DNA of 8,387 nt from Candidatus Zixiibacteriota bacterium (lineage in GTDB: Bacteria; Zixibacteria; MSB-5A5; GN15; FEB-12), in assembly GCA_023700785.1 (NCBI GenBank), contig JAMPYH010000101.1, forward strand, positions 1 through 8,387. The letters run 5' to 3'. A program made the translations under genes and the position numbers. This document shows, piece by piece, positions 1 to 6,594 of this stretch. Positions within the stretch are counted from its first letter, which is position 1. Each line of letters starts with the position of its first letter. Under the pieces are notes generated by a model, which did no database searches, was not told the origin of the DNA, and saw only the letters and a program-made list of their open reading frames with translations.

Positions 1-614
1 AACATCAGCGCCTGCACGATATCCTCTTCGGAGACTTCGCGCGTGCCGCCTTCGACCATGGTAATGCTGTCCGCCGAGCCGGCCATCGTGATATTGATAT
101 CCGCGTCCTCGAGCGTGTCGATAGTTGGATTGATCACGAACTGGCCGTCAATGCGCCCAACGCGCACTCCGGCAATTGTCTTCTGGATCGGTACATCGGA
201 TACCGCGATCGCGGCTGAAGTGCCGATCAGGCCAAGAATGTCGGTGTCGTTCTTCTGGTCATGCGAAATGACATAGACGATCACCTGCGTTTCCCCGTAA
301 TAATCTTCCGGGAACAACGGCCGGATAGGCCGATCGATAATGCGCGCGGACAGGATCTCTTTCTCCGAGGGGCGTCCTTCACGCTTGAAAAAGCCGCCGG
401 GGATCTTCCCCGCGGCGTACGATTTCTCGCGATATTCGACGGTCAGCGGGAAGAAATCCTGACCTTCCTTTGGTTCCGGCTGAGCGCAGACAGTCGCGAT
501 CACCATGGAATCCGCGTACTGTACTGTCACCGCGCCATTGGCCTGCTTGGCCATGCGACCAGTCTCGATGATCATCGTTCGGCCGCCTAATTCAAACTCT
601 ACTTTATGTGCCAT
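1..614 (-). CDS. pnp: Polyribonucleotide nucleotidyltransferase (PNPase), N-terminal 204 residues, truncated by window edge
   Basis: PNPase degrades RNA 3'-to-5' by phosphorolysis, releasing nucleoside diphosphates, and works in the cytoplasm as a trimer, often with RNase E and a helicase. I translated this by hand from the ATG at 614; the frame stays open to base 1, so the 3' end lies outside the window. Visible residues cover the first RNase PH domain (about 8-140) and the start of the linker towards the all-helical domain. Signature stretches are GQDFFPLTVEYREKSYAAGK (51-70), FFKREGRPSE (75-84) and ARIIDRPIRPLFP (90-102). FFKR matches the RNA-contacting FFRR loop of E. coli PNPase. Missing parts are the second RNase PH, KH and S1 domains. 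The gene follows the rpsO stop by 21 nt, the classic rpsO-pnp pair, with no terminator between. The start is supported by homology; its Shine-Dalgarno sequence sits unusually far upstream. Confidence 0.97.
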   Translation of the reverse strand, partial: MAHKVEFELGGRTMIIETGRMAKQANGAVTVQYADSMVIATVCAQPEPKEGQDFFPLTVEYREKSYAAGKIPGGFFKREGRPSEKEILSARIIDRPIRPLFPEDYYGETQVIVYVISHDQKNDTDILGLIGTSAAIAVSDVPIQKTIAGVRVGRIDGQFVINPTIDTLEDADINITMAGSADSITMVEGGTREVSEEDIVQALM

Positions 615-625
615 AATGTTGTGTG

Positions 626-635
626 TGCCTCTCCC
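626..635 (-). promoter_or_regulatory. Probable pnp ribosome-binding site, long spacing
   Basis: Directly after the rpsO TAA, the minus strand reads GGGAGAGG, the only purine-rich Shine-Dalgarno-like sequence before the pnp ATG at 614. About 13 nt (CACACACAACATT) separate it from the start, longer than the usual 5-9 nt. A ribosome terminating on rpsO would cover this site, so re-initiation or coupling is plausible. This is inference from position only. Confidence 0.45.
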
Positions 636-905
636 TTATCGCCGCAGACCAAGTTCACCAAGCATCGCGCGATAGCTCTGGATGTCGCGATCCTTGAGAT
701 AGTCCAGAAGGCGGCGACGCTGTCCGACCAGCTTTAGCAGGCCGTGACGGCTGTGGAAATCCTTCTTGTGTGATTTAAGGTGATCTGTCAGGAGGTTGAT
801 CCGCTCGGTCAACAAAGCGATCTGTACCTCCGGTGAGCCGGTATCAGTCCCGTGCAGCCGATGCTGCTCGATGACCTTAGCCTTCTGCTCCTTCGTTACT
901 GGCAT
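636..905 (-). CDS. rpsO: 30S ribosomal protein S15
   Basis: S15 is a primary 16S rRNA-binding protein: it binds the central-domain three-way junction, helps nucleate platform assembly, and forms an intersubunit bridge in 70S ribosomes. At 89 residues it has the standard length with no insertions. Diagnostic stretches are DTGSPEVQIALLTERI (about 21-36), HKKDFHSRHGLLKLVGQRRR (46-65) and LLDYLKDRD. The conserved rRNA-contacting His, Asp and Ser-Arg residues around 46-53 are present. The start is fixed by homology and by a strong AAAGGAG located 7 nt upstream of ATG. The first 10 nt overlap the end of ribF, so ribosome-binding site and start codon lie inside the ribF reading frame. pnp follows after 21 nt. 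In E. coli, S15 represses its own translation through a leader pseudoknot; a possible counterpart is listed separately. Confidence 0.98.
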   Translation of the reverse strand: MPVTKEQKAKVIEQHRLHGTDTGSPEVQIALLTERINLLTDHLKSHKKDFHSRHGLLKLVGQRRRLLDYLKDRDIQSYRAMLGELGLRR

Positions 906-1846
906 GTCTGTGCTCCTTTAGATAATATAGACAATACACTGATTTTATCTCTTTCGATCTGTTTGACCAGTTCAGCCGTCGATTCGAACCGCTCGTTCTG
1001 GCGGATAAAGCGCGTCGGATAGACCACAATATGATGGTCATAGATATCGCGGTCAAAGTCAAACAAGTTCGCCTCGACCGTCACCCGCCCCGACGGGTTA
1101 AAGTGGTTTTTGCCGATGAACATCATTCCACATTTGCTCTCGCCGTCGATCTCCGTCCAGCAGGCGTACACGCCTTCCGGCGGAAGCAGTTTCATCGGAC
1201 TGTAGGCGACGTTGGCGGTCGGATAGCCAAGCTTGCGACCGAGCCCTATCCCACGTTCTACCGTCCCGTAGATCGCGTAGTTGTGACCCAAGAGGCCGAG
1301 CGCGTCGGCATATTTATGCCCGAGTATCGCGTTGCGGATGCGCGTAGAAGAGACTGGCGTGCCGTCAACCAGGACAGGCTCCACCACTTCCACCTCGAAT
1401 CCGTACAGATGCGATAATCTGCGCAACTCCGGGATATTCCCGCTCCGATTCTTGCCAAAGGCGTGGTCATAACCAACGATCAGTTTCTTTACTCCGATCT
1501 TGTCCACCAGCATCTGTTTCACGAACTGCTCGGCGGAGAGGTTCATCAGGTCCTTCGTGAACGGCAACACCACGACCTGTCCGTCAAAATAGTACGGAAT
1601 GAACTCTTCCTTCTCCGGCGTAGTCGTCAACAGCAGCGGCGCGTTCTGGGGCGACACCACGAACCGCGGATGCGGATCAAAGGTCACCAGCACCGACGGC
1701 AAACCAGATTCGCGACTCGCCTCCTTCACTCGGCTAAAGATAGCCTGGTGGCCGCGATGGATACCATCAAAGGTTCCAAGCGTGGCAACCACACCTTTCG
1801 CGGAATGCTCGAATTGCGCGATGTCATAGACGAACCGCGCCGTCAT
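896..1846 (-). CDS. ribF: Bifunctional riboflavin kinase / FAD synthetase
   Basis: RibF phosphorylates riboflavin to FMN and then adenylylates FMN to FAD in the cytoplasm. Its 316 residues match the family's usual length. The N-terminal FAD synthetase domain (about 1-180) shows LGTFDGIHRGH (23-33, nucleotidyltransferase HxGH-type motif), VTFDPHP (54-60), VGYDHAFGKNRSG (124-136) and SSTRIR (166-171). The C-terminal kinase domain (about 183-303) shows GLGRKLGYPTANV (201-213), which binds nucleotide phosphate, and VEANLFDFDRDIY (257-269), whose Glu258 aligns with the expected catalytic Glu. The usual NPTF-like stretch before that is not recognisable. The start ATG overlaps the truB stop as ATGA and has CAGGG 7 nt upstream. 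The last codons are AT-rich and overlap rpsO by 10 nt, so the tail also carries rpsO translation signals. Confidence 0.96.
   Translation of the reverse strand: MTARFVYDIAQFEHSAKGVVATLGTFDGIHRGHQAIFSRVKEASRESGLPSVLVTFDPHPRFVVSPQNAPLLLTTTPEKEEFIPYYFDGQVVVLPFTKDLMNLSAEQFVKQMLVDKIGVKKLIVGYDHAFGKNRSGNIPELRRLSHLYGFEVEVVEPVLVDGTPVSSTRIRNAILGHKYADALGLLGHNYAIYGTVERGIGLGRKLGYPTANVAYSPMKLLPPEGVYACWTEIDGESKCGMMFIGKNHFNPSGRVTVEANLFDFDRDIYDHHIVVYPTRFIRQNERFESTAELVKQIERDKISVLSILSKGAQTCQ
905..950 (-). promoter_or_regulatory. Possible pseudoknot over the rpsO ribosome-binding site (candidate S15 autoregulatory leader)
   Basis: Two pairings interleave in the RNA. Stem 1 pairs AGATAA (950-945) with TTATCT (925-920), 6 bp. 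Stem 2 pairs TGTCT (933-929), inside the stem 1 loop, with AGACA (909-905), 5 bp, which includes the A of the rpsO ATG. The Shine-Dalgarno falls in the connecting loop. The topology is that of an H-type pseudoknot, and E. coli S15 is known to trap ribosomes with a leader pseudoknot. The stems are short and AU-rich, so chance is a real alternative; no covariation can be tested here. Confidence 0.3.
913..919 (-). promoter_or_regulatory. Strong Shine-Dalgarno of rpsO, inside ribF
   Basis: The minus strand carries AAAGGAG, then CACAGAC, then the rpsO ATG at 905. This near-consensus site with 7-nt spacing is among the strongest in the window and lies within the final codons of ribF. It fixes the rpsO start and would allow S15 to be translated more heavily than RibF from the same message. 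Confidence 0.8.
942..969 (-). promoter_or_regulatory. Weak candidate sigma70-type promoter for rpsO-pnp
   Basis: On the minus strand TGGTCA (969-964, 4 of 6 to TTGACA) and TAAAAT (947-942, 5 of 6 to TATAAT) are separated by 16 nt, within the 3' end of ribF. An internal promoter before rpsO is common in other bacteria. The predicted start near 935 would exclude the 5' strand of the proposed pseudoknot stem 1, so the two proposals do not fit together easily. The match is weak and local AT-richness raises the chance of coincidence. Confidence 0.2.
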
Positions 1847-2790
1847 GCAAGCACCCTGACATAGCTGGCAACCGGCTGTCCGGTATGATCCTCAAAGCCG
1901 TGCGAACTGGAGCCGGCGATCCCAACCGCCAGTACTTCCCCCGTAAGACTTTTGATCATCACCCTGTCTCCGGCATCAAAAACGCCCTCCACACGGGAGA
2001 TATCGTTCCAGGCCGGGGTCCGGCCGTAGCCGACCTGCATCCTGAACTCGTCCTGGATACAGACCGCGCCGAACTGAAGCACTCGCGATATCGGCAATAG
2101 GATCGAGTCAATATCGTTATTGGCGACCGCTTGGTTCATCTGCTCAATGGTGACAGCGTTGTCGATCGAAAAGGGCCCGACTTTGGTCCGCCGAAGACCC
2201 GCAAGGTAGCCGCCGCAACCCAGATGCTCGCCGATCTGGTGCGCCAGCGTCCGAATATACGTTCCCTTGCTGCAGGTAACCTCGAATCGAGCGATGGATT
2301 CTTTAAAGTCGAGCAACTGGATATGCGAAATGGTCACTTCCCGTTCAGGAAGCTCCATATCGTGACCTTTGCGGGCCAGTTCGTACAGATGCTGACCGTT
2401 GATCTTCACCGCGGAATGTGCCGGTACTTGCTGCATGTGCGTGCCGACAAATCTGGCCAACGCGCGCTCTACCTGCGCCGACGTGATGGTCGAGGTCTCC
2501 TGCGGAACCGCGCCGGCCGCGACTCCTTCCGCGTCGTACGTTGAAGAGCACAGTCCCAGCCGCACATCGGCAACATACGTTTTGTCGAGACTCGAAATGA
2601 ACTGCGCGATCTTGGTGGCGCGACCTACACAGATGACCAGCAATCCGGCAGCTAACGGATCAAGCGTGCCCGTATGACCAACTTCCTGCTGCTCCAAACT
2701 CCGACGGACCGCGTACACCATATCATGGCTGGTCATGCCCGTCGGTTTGTCCATCAGTATGACTCCGGTATGTCGATTAAGCCAGGGCAT
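1843..2790 (-). CDS. truB: tRNA pseudouridine(55) synthase TruB
   Basis: TruB isomerises uridine 55 in the T-psi-C loop of tRNAs to pseudouridine and also acts as a tRNA folding chaperone. The 315 residues fit the bacterial family. The N-terminal catalytic domain shows GVILMDKPTGMTSHD (9-23) and GHTGTLDPLAAGLL (38-51), with Asp44 the expected catalytic aspartate. Other motifs are KTYVADVRLG (70-79), with the conserved active-site Tyr72, PAHSAVKINGQHLYELAR (123-140) and SKGTYIRTLAHQIGEHLGCG (174-193), with conserved Arg180. The last 70 or so residues look like the PUA-type RNA-binding domain, including a FDAGDRVMIKSLTGEVLAVG stretch (271-290). GAGG lies 6 nt before the ATG. The start overlaps the end of nrnA by 14 nt, and the stop overlaps the ribF start as ATGA, so translation of all three is probably coupled. 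Confidence 0.97.
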   Translation of the reverse strand: MPWLNRHTGVILMDKPTGMTSHDMVYAVRRSLEQQEVGHTGTLDPLAAGLLVICVGRATKIAQFISSLDKTYVADVRLGLCSSTYDAEGVAAGAVPQETSTITSAQVERALARFVGTHMQQVPAHSAVKINGQHLYELARKGHDMELPEREVTISHIQLLDFKESIARFEVTCSKGTYIRTLAHQIGEHLGCGGYLAGLRRTKVGPFSIDNAVTIEQMNQAVANNDIDSILLPISRVLQFGAVCIQDEFRMQVGYGRTPAWNDISRVEGVFDAGDRVMIKSLTGEVLAVGIAGSSSHGFEDHTGQPVASYVRVLA

Positions 2791-3766
2791 GATCCGCCTC
2801 GCACAGCATACGCATTACTTCAAGTTTTGCTTCCGGGAACGGCTTAGGGATAACGCAACCCGCCGCGTTAAAATGGCCGCCGCCACCATACTTGTAAGCC
2901 AGAGCAGAGACGTTGATCCCGTCCTGTGAGCGGAACGACACTTTCGTCGTGCCGTCTTTTAATTCCTTGACCAACGCTCCCGCTCGCACGCCTTGAGTAA
3001 ACAACGTAAAGTCAACCAGTCCGTCGGATTCCGATTCCACGGCGTGCGCCTGCTTGAGCATCTCCTGGGTCAGGGACAAAATGCACACCCGTCCCTCGCA
3101 ATAGAACTCGACAGAGTTGAGCACCTTGCCGGTTAATTTCATGGTCGAAGGTCGCAGGTTGTAATAAACCCTGTCTGTGATCTTGTGCGGGTCGGCGCCC
3201 ATTTCGATCAATGTGCCGGCTATCTCCATCGTTCGTGGCGATGTCGAACCGTAACGGAACCGCCCGGTATCCGTCAGCATGGCGGTGTAGATACACTCCG
3301 CCATTGTCTTAGTGATGCCGAAGCCAACCGCCTCGAAGTACTCAAATACCATTTCTCCAACGGATGACGGCTCGATATCAACCCAATTGATCTCGCCGAA
3401 CGCGCCGTTGTCTCGGTGATGGTCGATATTTACAATTCTTACCTGGCCGGTCAAATGCGTGGCCGCCGATCCGATTCGCTCGATGGTCGGACACTCCAGC
3501 ACTACTGCCGTGTCAGCGGTGAAACCTGCGGGAAGGCTGCTGGCCAATCGTACCTGGTCGATGCGCGGCAAAAACGCGTACTTGGCGGGAATCTCGGAGT
3601 CCCGGACCATAAACACCTGTTTGCCCAGCGCCTCCAGGTATTCACCGACCGCGAGTTGGGTCCCGAGCGCGTCGCCATCCGGATCAATGTGTGAAACTAC
3701 CAGAACGCGTTTCGAGGCGGCCAGGACTGATTGGATCGCCTCTGTCGGCATGGACTGGGCGATCAT
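2777..3766 (-). CDS. nrnA: DHH-family phosphoesterase, NrnA-like oligoribonuclease / pAp phosphatase
   Basis: NrnA-type enzymes are Mn-dependent hydrolases that degrade very short RNA oligonucleotides and often dephosphorylate pAp; some relatives hydrolyse cyclic dinucleotides. With the ATG at 3766 the protein has 329 residues, normal for the family. DHH domain motifs are SHIDPDGDALG (25-35), LECPTIERIG (90-99), NIDHH (113-117) and TDTGRFRYGS (165-174). The DHHA1 domain ends in KYGGGGHFNAAGC (292-304), the substrate-binding glycine motif. Motif II carries Glu91 where most family members have Asp. The start is uncertain. ATG 3766 lies 1 nt after the rbfA stop; ATG 3790 has AGGA directly against it; a TTG at 3805 gives 342 residues. 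No candidate has a well-spaced Shine-Dalgarno. truB overlaps its end by 14 nt. Exact substrate preference cannot be read from sequence. Confidence 0.93.
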   Translation of the reverse strand: MIAQSMPTEAIQSVLAASKRVLVVSHIDPDGDALGTQLAVGEYLEALGKQVFMVRDSEIPAKYAFLPRIDQVRLASSLPAGFTADTAVVLECPTIERIGSAATHLTGQVRIVNIDHHRDNGAFGEINWVDIEPSSVGEMVFEYFEAVGFGITKTMAECIYTAMLTDTGRFRYGSTSPRTMEIAGTLIEMGADPHKITDRVYYNLRPSTMKLTGKVLNSVEFYCEGRVCILSLTQEMLKQAHAVESESDGLVDFTLFTQGVRAGALVKELKDGTTKVSFRSQDGINVSALAYKYGGGGHFNAAGCVIPKPFPEAKLEVMRMLCEADHALA

Positions 3767-3767
3767 G

Positions 3768-4145
3768 TCACGATTCTTTATTGCCTTCATTCCTGATCTG
3801 CTCAAATAGCTGTTCGATGCGGATCCCCTCCTCGATCGACGGGTCGAACTTGAAGGCGATCTCCGGTATATGGCGCACCCGCATATTGCGTCCGACCTGG
3901 GACCGGATCCAGCCTCGCTCCCGTTCCAAAAACGACTCCGACCGCTGACGGGCCGCGTCGCTTCCCAGGAAGGAATAGTAGATGGTCGCGGTGCGCAGGT
4001 CGGCCGTAAGCCGAACTTTGGTAAAGGTCATCAGGCCATCACCCAGCTCACGCAGCGGACCTTCCAGGATGCTTGAGACATCCCGAAGCATCTGTTCCTG
4101 CAAACGATCGGAGCGCTTAAAGTTCTTCATTGCCATTACCGCCAT
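3768..4145 (-). CDS. rbfA: 30S ribosome-binding factor A
   Basis: RbfA binds the immature 30S subunit near the 5' end of 16S rRNA helix 1 and promotes late maturation; loss in other bacteria gives cold sensitivity. The 125-residue product has the size and single KH-type fold expected. Recognisable stretches are FKRSDRLQEQMLRDVSSIL (9-27), GDGLMTFTKVRLTADLRTAT (36-55) and VRHIPEIAFKFDPSIEEGIR (89-108), the last being a family hallmark. Possible starts are ATG 4145, ATG 4136 and ATG 4130; homologues usually begin close to the MKNFKR of the last one, and none has a clear Shine-Dalgarno. It follows infB after 94 nt, the longest gap here. Its neighbour infB is the usual partner of rbfA in bacteria. 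Confidence 0.95.
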   Translation of the reverse strand: MAVMAMKNFKRSDRLQEQMLRDVSSILEGPLRELGDGLMTFTKVRLTADLRTATIYYSFLGSDAARQRSESFLERERGWIRSQVGRNMRVRHIPEIAFKFDPSIEEGIRIEQLFEQIRNEGNKES

Positions 4146-4239
4146 GAAGGGCGCGAGTCCGAGGACTCGTTCCCCTGCATGTTCGTCCCATCTGTACGGA
4201 GATAAACCAACGGATGATACTCGCGAGCACTGCGAAAGG
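4146..4239 (-). other. infB-rbfA intergenic spacer (94 nt)
   Basis: This is the longest non-coding stretch in the window. It contains a 7-bp inverted repeat near the rbfA start and no good ribosome-binding site. An ATG at 4191 opens a 24-codon frame overlapping rbfA out of register, with no Shine-Dalgarno and no recognisable product, so I do not call it a gene. In some bacteria a ylxP-like gene sits here; none fits in this space. Confidence 0.7.
4154..4169 (-). repeat. 7-bp perfect inverted repeat upstream of rbfA
   Basis: CGAGTCC and GGACTCG are separated by two bases. In RNA this would form a 6-bp stem with a CTCG loop, ending 8 nt before the ATG at 4145. No T-run follows, so it is not an intrinsic terminator. 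It could be a small hairpin affecting rbfA initiation or a processing site, or have no role. Confidence 0.5.
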
Positions 4240-6594
4240 TCATGCCTGGAGCGTGCGAGCGGTTTCGACCAACTCGAACGATTCGATCATATCTCCGACT
4301 TTGACGTCGTTAAAGTTCTCAATGCCAATACCGCATTCAAATCCCTCTTTTACTTCGCGCGCGTCATCTTTGAAGCGCCTGAGAGACGCGATCACGCCGG
4401 TGTAGATCACCTTGCCGTCGCGAACGAGCCGGATCTTGTCTTTGCGGTTGATTCGTCCTTCTTTCACATAACATCCCGCGATCAGGCCGACTTTGGGCAC
4501 GCGGAAGGTGTTTCGCACTTCAGCCTGTCCGACAAACTGTTCGGAGACCGTAGGCGAAAGCAGTCCTTCGAGCGCCTTGCGAACATCATCTTCAGCTTCG
4601 TAGATGATGTCATATGATCGCACGTCGACCTTTTCGCGCCGGGCGATCTCACGAGCACGCGAGTCCGGCTGCACCTGGAATCCGATGATGATCGCGTTGG
4701 ACGCCGCGGCCAGGAGCACGTCGGATTCGGTGATGGCGCCGACTCCGCGGCGGATGATATTGGTCTTTACCTCGCTGGTCGAGATCTTGCCGAGAGTGTC
4801 AGACAACACTTCAACCGAGCCGTCCACGTCGCCTTTGATGATCAACCGGACCTCTTTGATCTGTCCTTCTTTGATCTGATCGAACACTTTCTCAAGGGTT
4901 ACATGTCCCATCGGACGGCGTGATTCATACTCGCGCTTCACCTGGCTCCGCTTGGTGGCGACTTCCTTCGCTTCGGCGTCATCTTTGACCGCCATAAACG
5001 TGTCGCCGGCCTGCGGTACGCCGCTCAAACCGGTAATTTGGGCCGGGGTGGACGGGAGCGCGATATCTATCTTTTTGTCGCGGTCGTTAAGCAGAGTTCT
5101 GATCCGGCCGTAGAATGTCCCGGCCACGATCGGATCGCCGACCTTGCAGGTTCCCTTTTGGATTAGAACGGTCGCGACCGGGCCGCGTCCCTTTTCCAGA
5201 CGTGAGTCCACAACCACACCCTGGGCGCGGATCAACGCATCCGCCCGCAGATCCATCATCTCAGCCTGAAGCAGGATCATATCGAGCAGTTTTTCAATGC
5301 CGATCCCCTGTTTCGCCGAGACTTCGACCATGATCGTTTTGCCGCCCCAGTCTTCAGGGAGCAGGCCGTGATTGGACAGCTGTGTGCGGACATTTTCCGG
5401 GTTCGCGCCCGGCTTATCTATCTTATTGATCGCGACAATGATCGGCGAGTTGGCCGCGCGGGCATGGTCGATAGCTTCCAGCGTCTGGGGCATGACAGCT
5501 TCATCGGCCGCCACTACCAGGATGACGATATCGGTCAGATGCGCGCCGCGCGCACGCATCGCCGTAAAGGCCTCGTGACCGGGGGTATCGAGAAAGATGA
5601 TACGGTCATTGTTGTGGACGACTTCGTAGGCGCCAATATGCTGCGTGATCGCTCCGGCTTCGCCGGCAACGACGTTTGTCTTACGGATATAATCCAGAAG
5701 CGACGTCTTACCGTGGTCCACATGACCCATTACCGTCACCACCGGCGCTCGTTTGGTCGCGTTCTCGGAATGTTCCTCCTCGCGGAACTCCTCGCCGATC
5801 TCGGCGCGTTGGCTGACTTCGACTCCGAACTCCGACGCCACCATCTCGATCGTGTCCATATCGAGACGCTGGTTGATCGTGGCCATCATCCCCATCTCAA
5901 ACAGCTTGGCGATCACTTCCGCGGGCTTATGATCCAGCAGATTCGCCAATTCGGCCACCGACATATATTCGTTGACTTCGACGACATTGCCGTCGCCGGC
6001 TTCTGATTCGATGCGATCATCGGGTCCGCGGTGATAGCGCTTTTTGGTCCGCGCCCCGGACAAGTTGGCCATGGTCGATTTGAACGCCTTGGCGACTTCG
6101 ACCTGGTCAACGACACGCTGATCTTTTTTGCGACGACGCTCTTTCTTCTTTTTCTTCTTCTCGATCTTGCGCATCAAACCGGCGACCGGTGTGCTCCCAT
6201 CGCTGACTTTGATCCCGCCGATCGCTACCGCTGCGCCTGGGACGGGAGGAACGGCCGTCGCTGTGGGCGTGATCGGCGTCGGCGTGATAGTCTGAGATGG
6301 ACGCGGCGCATGGTGCACCGCGGGAGCGACGGTTGGACCGGCGGCGGCCGCGGCGGCCGCTTTTTCGCGCGCCTCTTTCGCCTGCGTCTTCGCCTCCATC
6401 TCTTTCTTGGCGGTCTGACGCTCCTGCGCGAACTTCCCGTCGACGGCGGAGATCATCTCTGGCGAGGCTACGGACATGTGCGACTTGGGCACAAAACCCA
6501 AATCCGACAATATCTTCATCATCGCCGGAGACGAGATCTTGTAGTCCTTCGCCAGTTCGTAGATCCGCTTTTGGTCTGTCGTTATATCAGCCAT
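4240..6594 (-). CDS. infB: Translation initiation factor IF-2
   Basis: IF-2 is the GTPase that brings fMet-tRNA to the 30S subunit and promotes 50S joining. At 784 residues it is a mid-length bacterial form. An IF2N domain lies at about 8-55, followed by a low-complexity linker rich in Ala, Pro and Thr (79-125), a basic run of Lys/Arg (146-157) and a second IF2N-like domain (about 207-262). The G domain has G1 GHVDHGKT (290-297), G2 GAITQHIGAY (314-323), G3 DTPGH (336-340), G4 NKID (390-393) and G5 SAK (426-428). Domain II begins near VVDSRLEKGRGPVATVLIQK (461-480). Domains III and IV follow, with KGDVDGSVEVL (587-597) and GLIAGCYVKEGRINR (703-717), the initiator-tRNA-binding C2 domain. An in-frame TAA 9 nt upstream supports ATG 6594 as the start, although its Shine-Dalgarno is weak. 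Confidence 0.98.
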   Translation of the reverse strand: MADITTDQKRIYELAKDYKISSPAMMKILSDLGFVPKSHMSVASPEMISAVDGKFAQERQTAKKEMEAKTQAKEAREKAAAAAAAGPTVAPAVHHAPRPSQTITPTPITPTATAVPPVPGAAVAIGGIKVSDGSTPVAGLMRKIEKKKKKKERRRKKDQRVVDQVEVAKAFKSTMANLSGARTKKRYHRGPDDRIESEAGDGNVVEVNEYMSVAELANLLDHKPAEVIAKLFEMGMMATINQRLDMDTIEMVASEFGVEVSQRAEIGEEFREEEHSENATKRAPVVTVMGHVDHGKTSLLDYIRKTNVVAGEAGAITQHIGAYEVVHNNDRIIFLDTPGHEAFTAMRARGAHLTDIVILVVAADEAVMPQTLEAIDHARAANSPIIVAINKIDKPGANPENVRTQLSNHGLLPEDWGGKTIMVEVSAKQGIGIEKLLDMILLQAEMMDLRADALIRAQGVVVDSRLEKGRGPVATVLIQKGTCKVGDPIVAGTFYGRIRTLLNDRDKKIDIALPSTPAQITGLSGVPQAGDTFMAVKDDAEAKEVATKRSQVKREYESRRPMGHVTLEKVFDQIKEGQIKEVRLIIKGDVDGSVEVLSDTLGKISTSEVKTNIIRRGVGAITESDVLLAAASNAIIIGFQVQPDSRAREIARREKVDVRSYDIIYEAEDDVRKALEGLLSPTVSEQFVGQAEVRNTFRVPKVGLIAGCYVKEGRINRKDKIRLVRDGKVIYTGVIASLRRFKDDAREVKEGFECGIGIENFNDVKVGDMIESFELVETARTLQA

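Noticed and set aside
4119..4191. A 24-codon frame from the ATG at 4191 as a small gene or leader peptide
   Set aside because: No Shine-Dalgarno, no recognisable product, and it overlaps rbfA out of frame.
5368..6006. A 212-codon plus-strand frame opposite infB
   Set aside because: It is also in the codon-complementary register to infB, with a composition and sequence that resemble no protein family I know.
6340..6360. GC-rich repeat coding Ala in infB as a mobile or regulatory repeat
   Set aside because: It is an alanine run in the flexible linker between IF-2 N-terminal domains, a common feature of IF-2 proteins.
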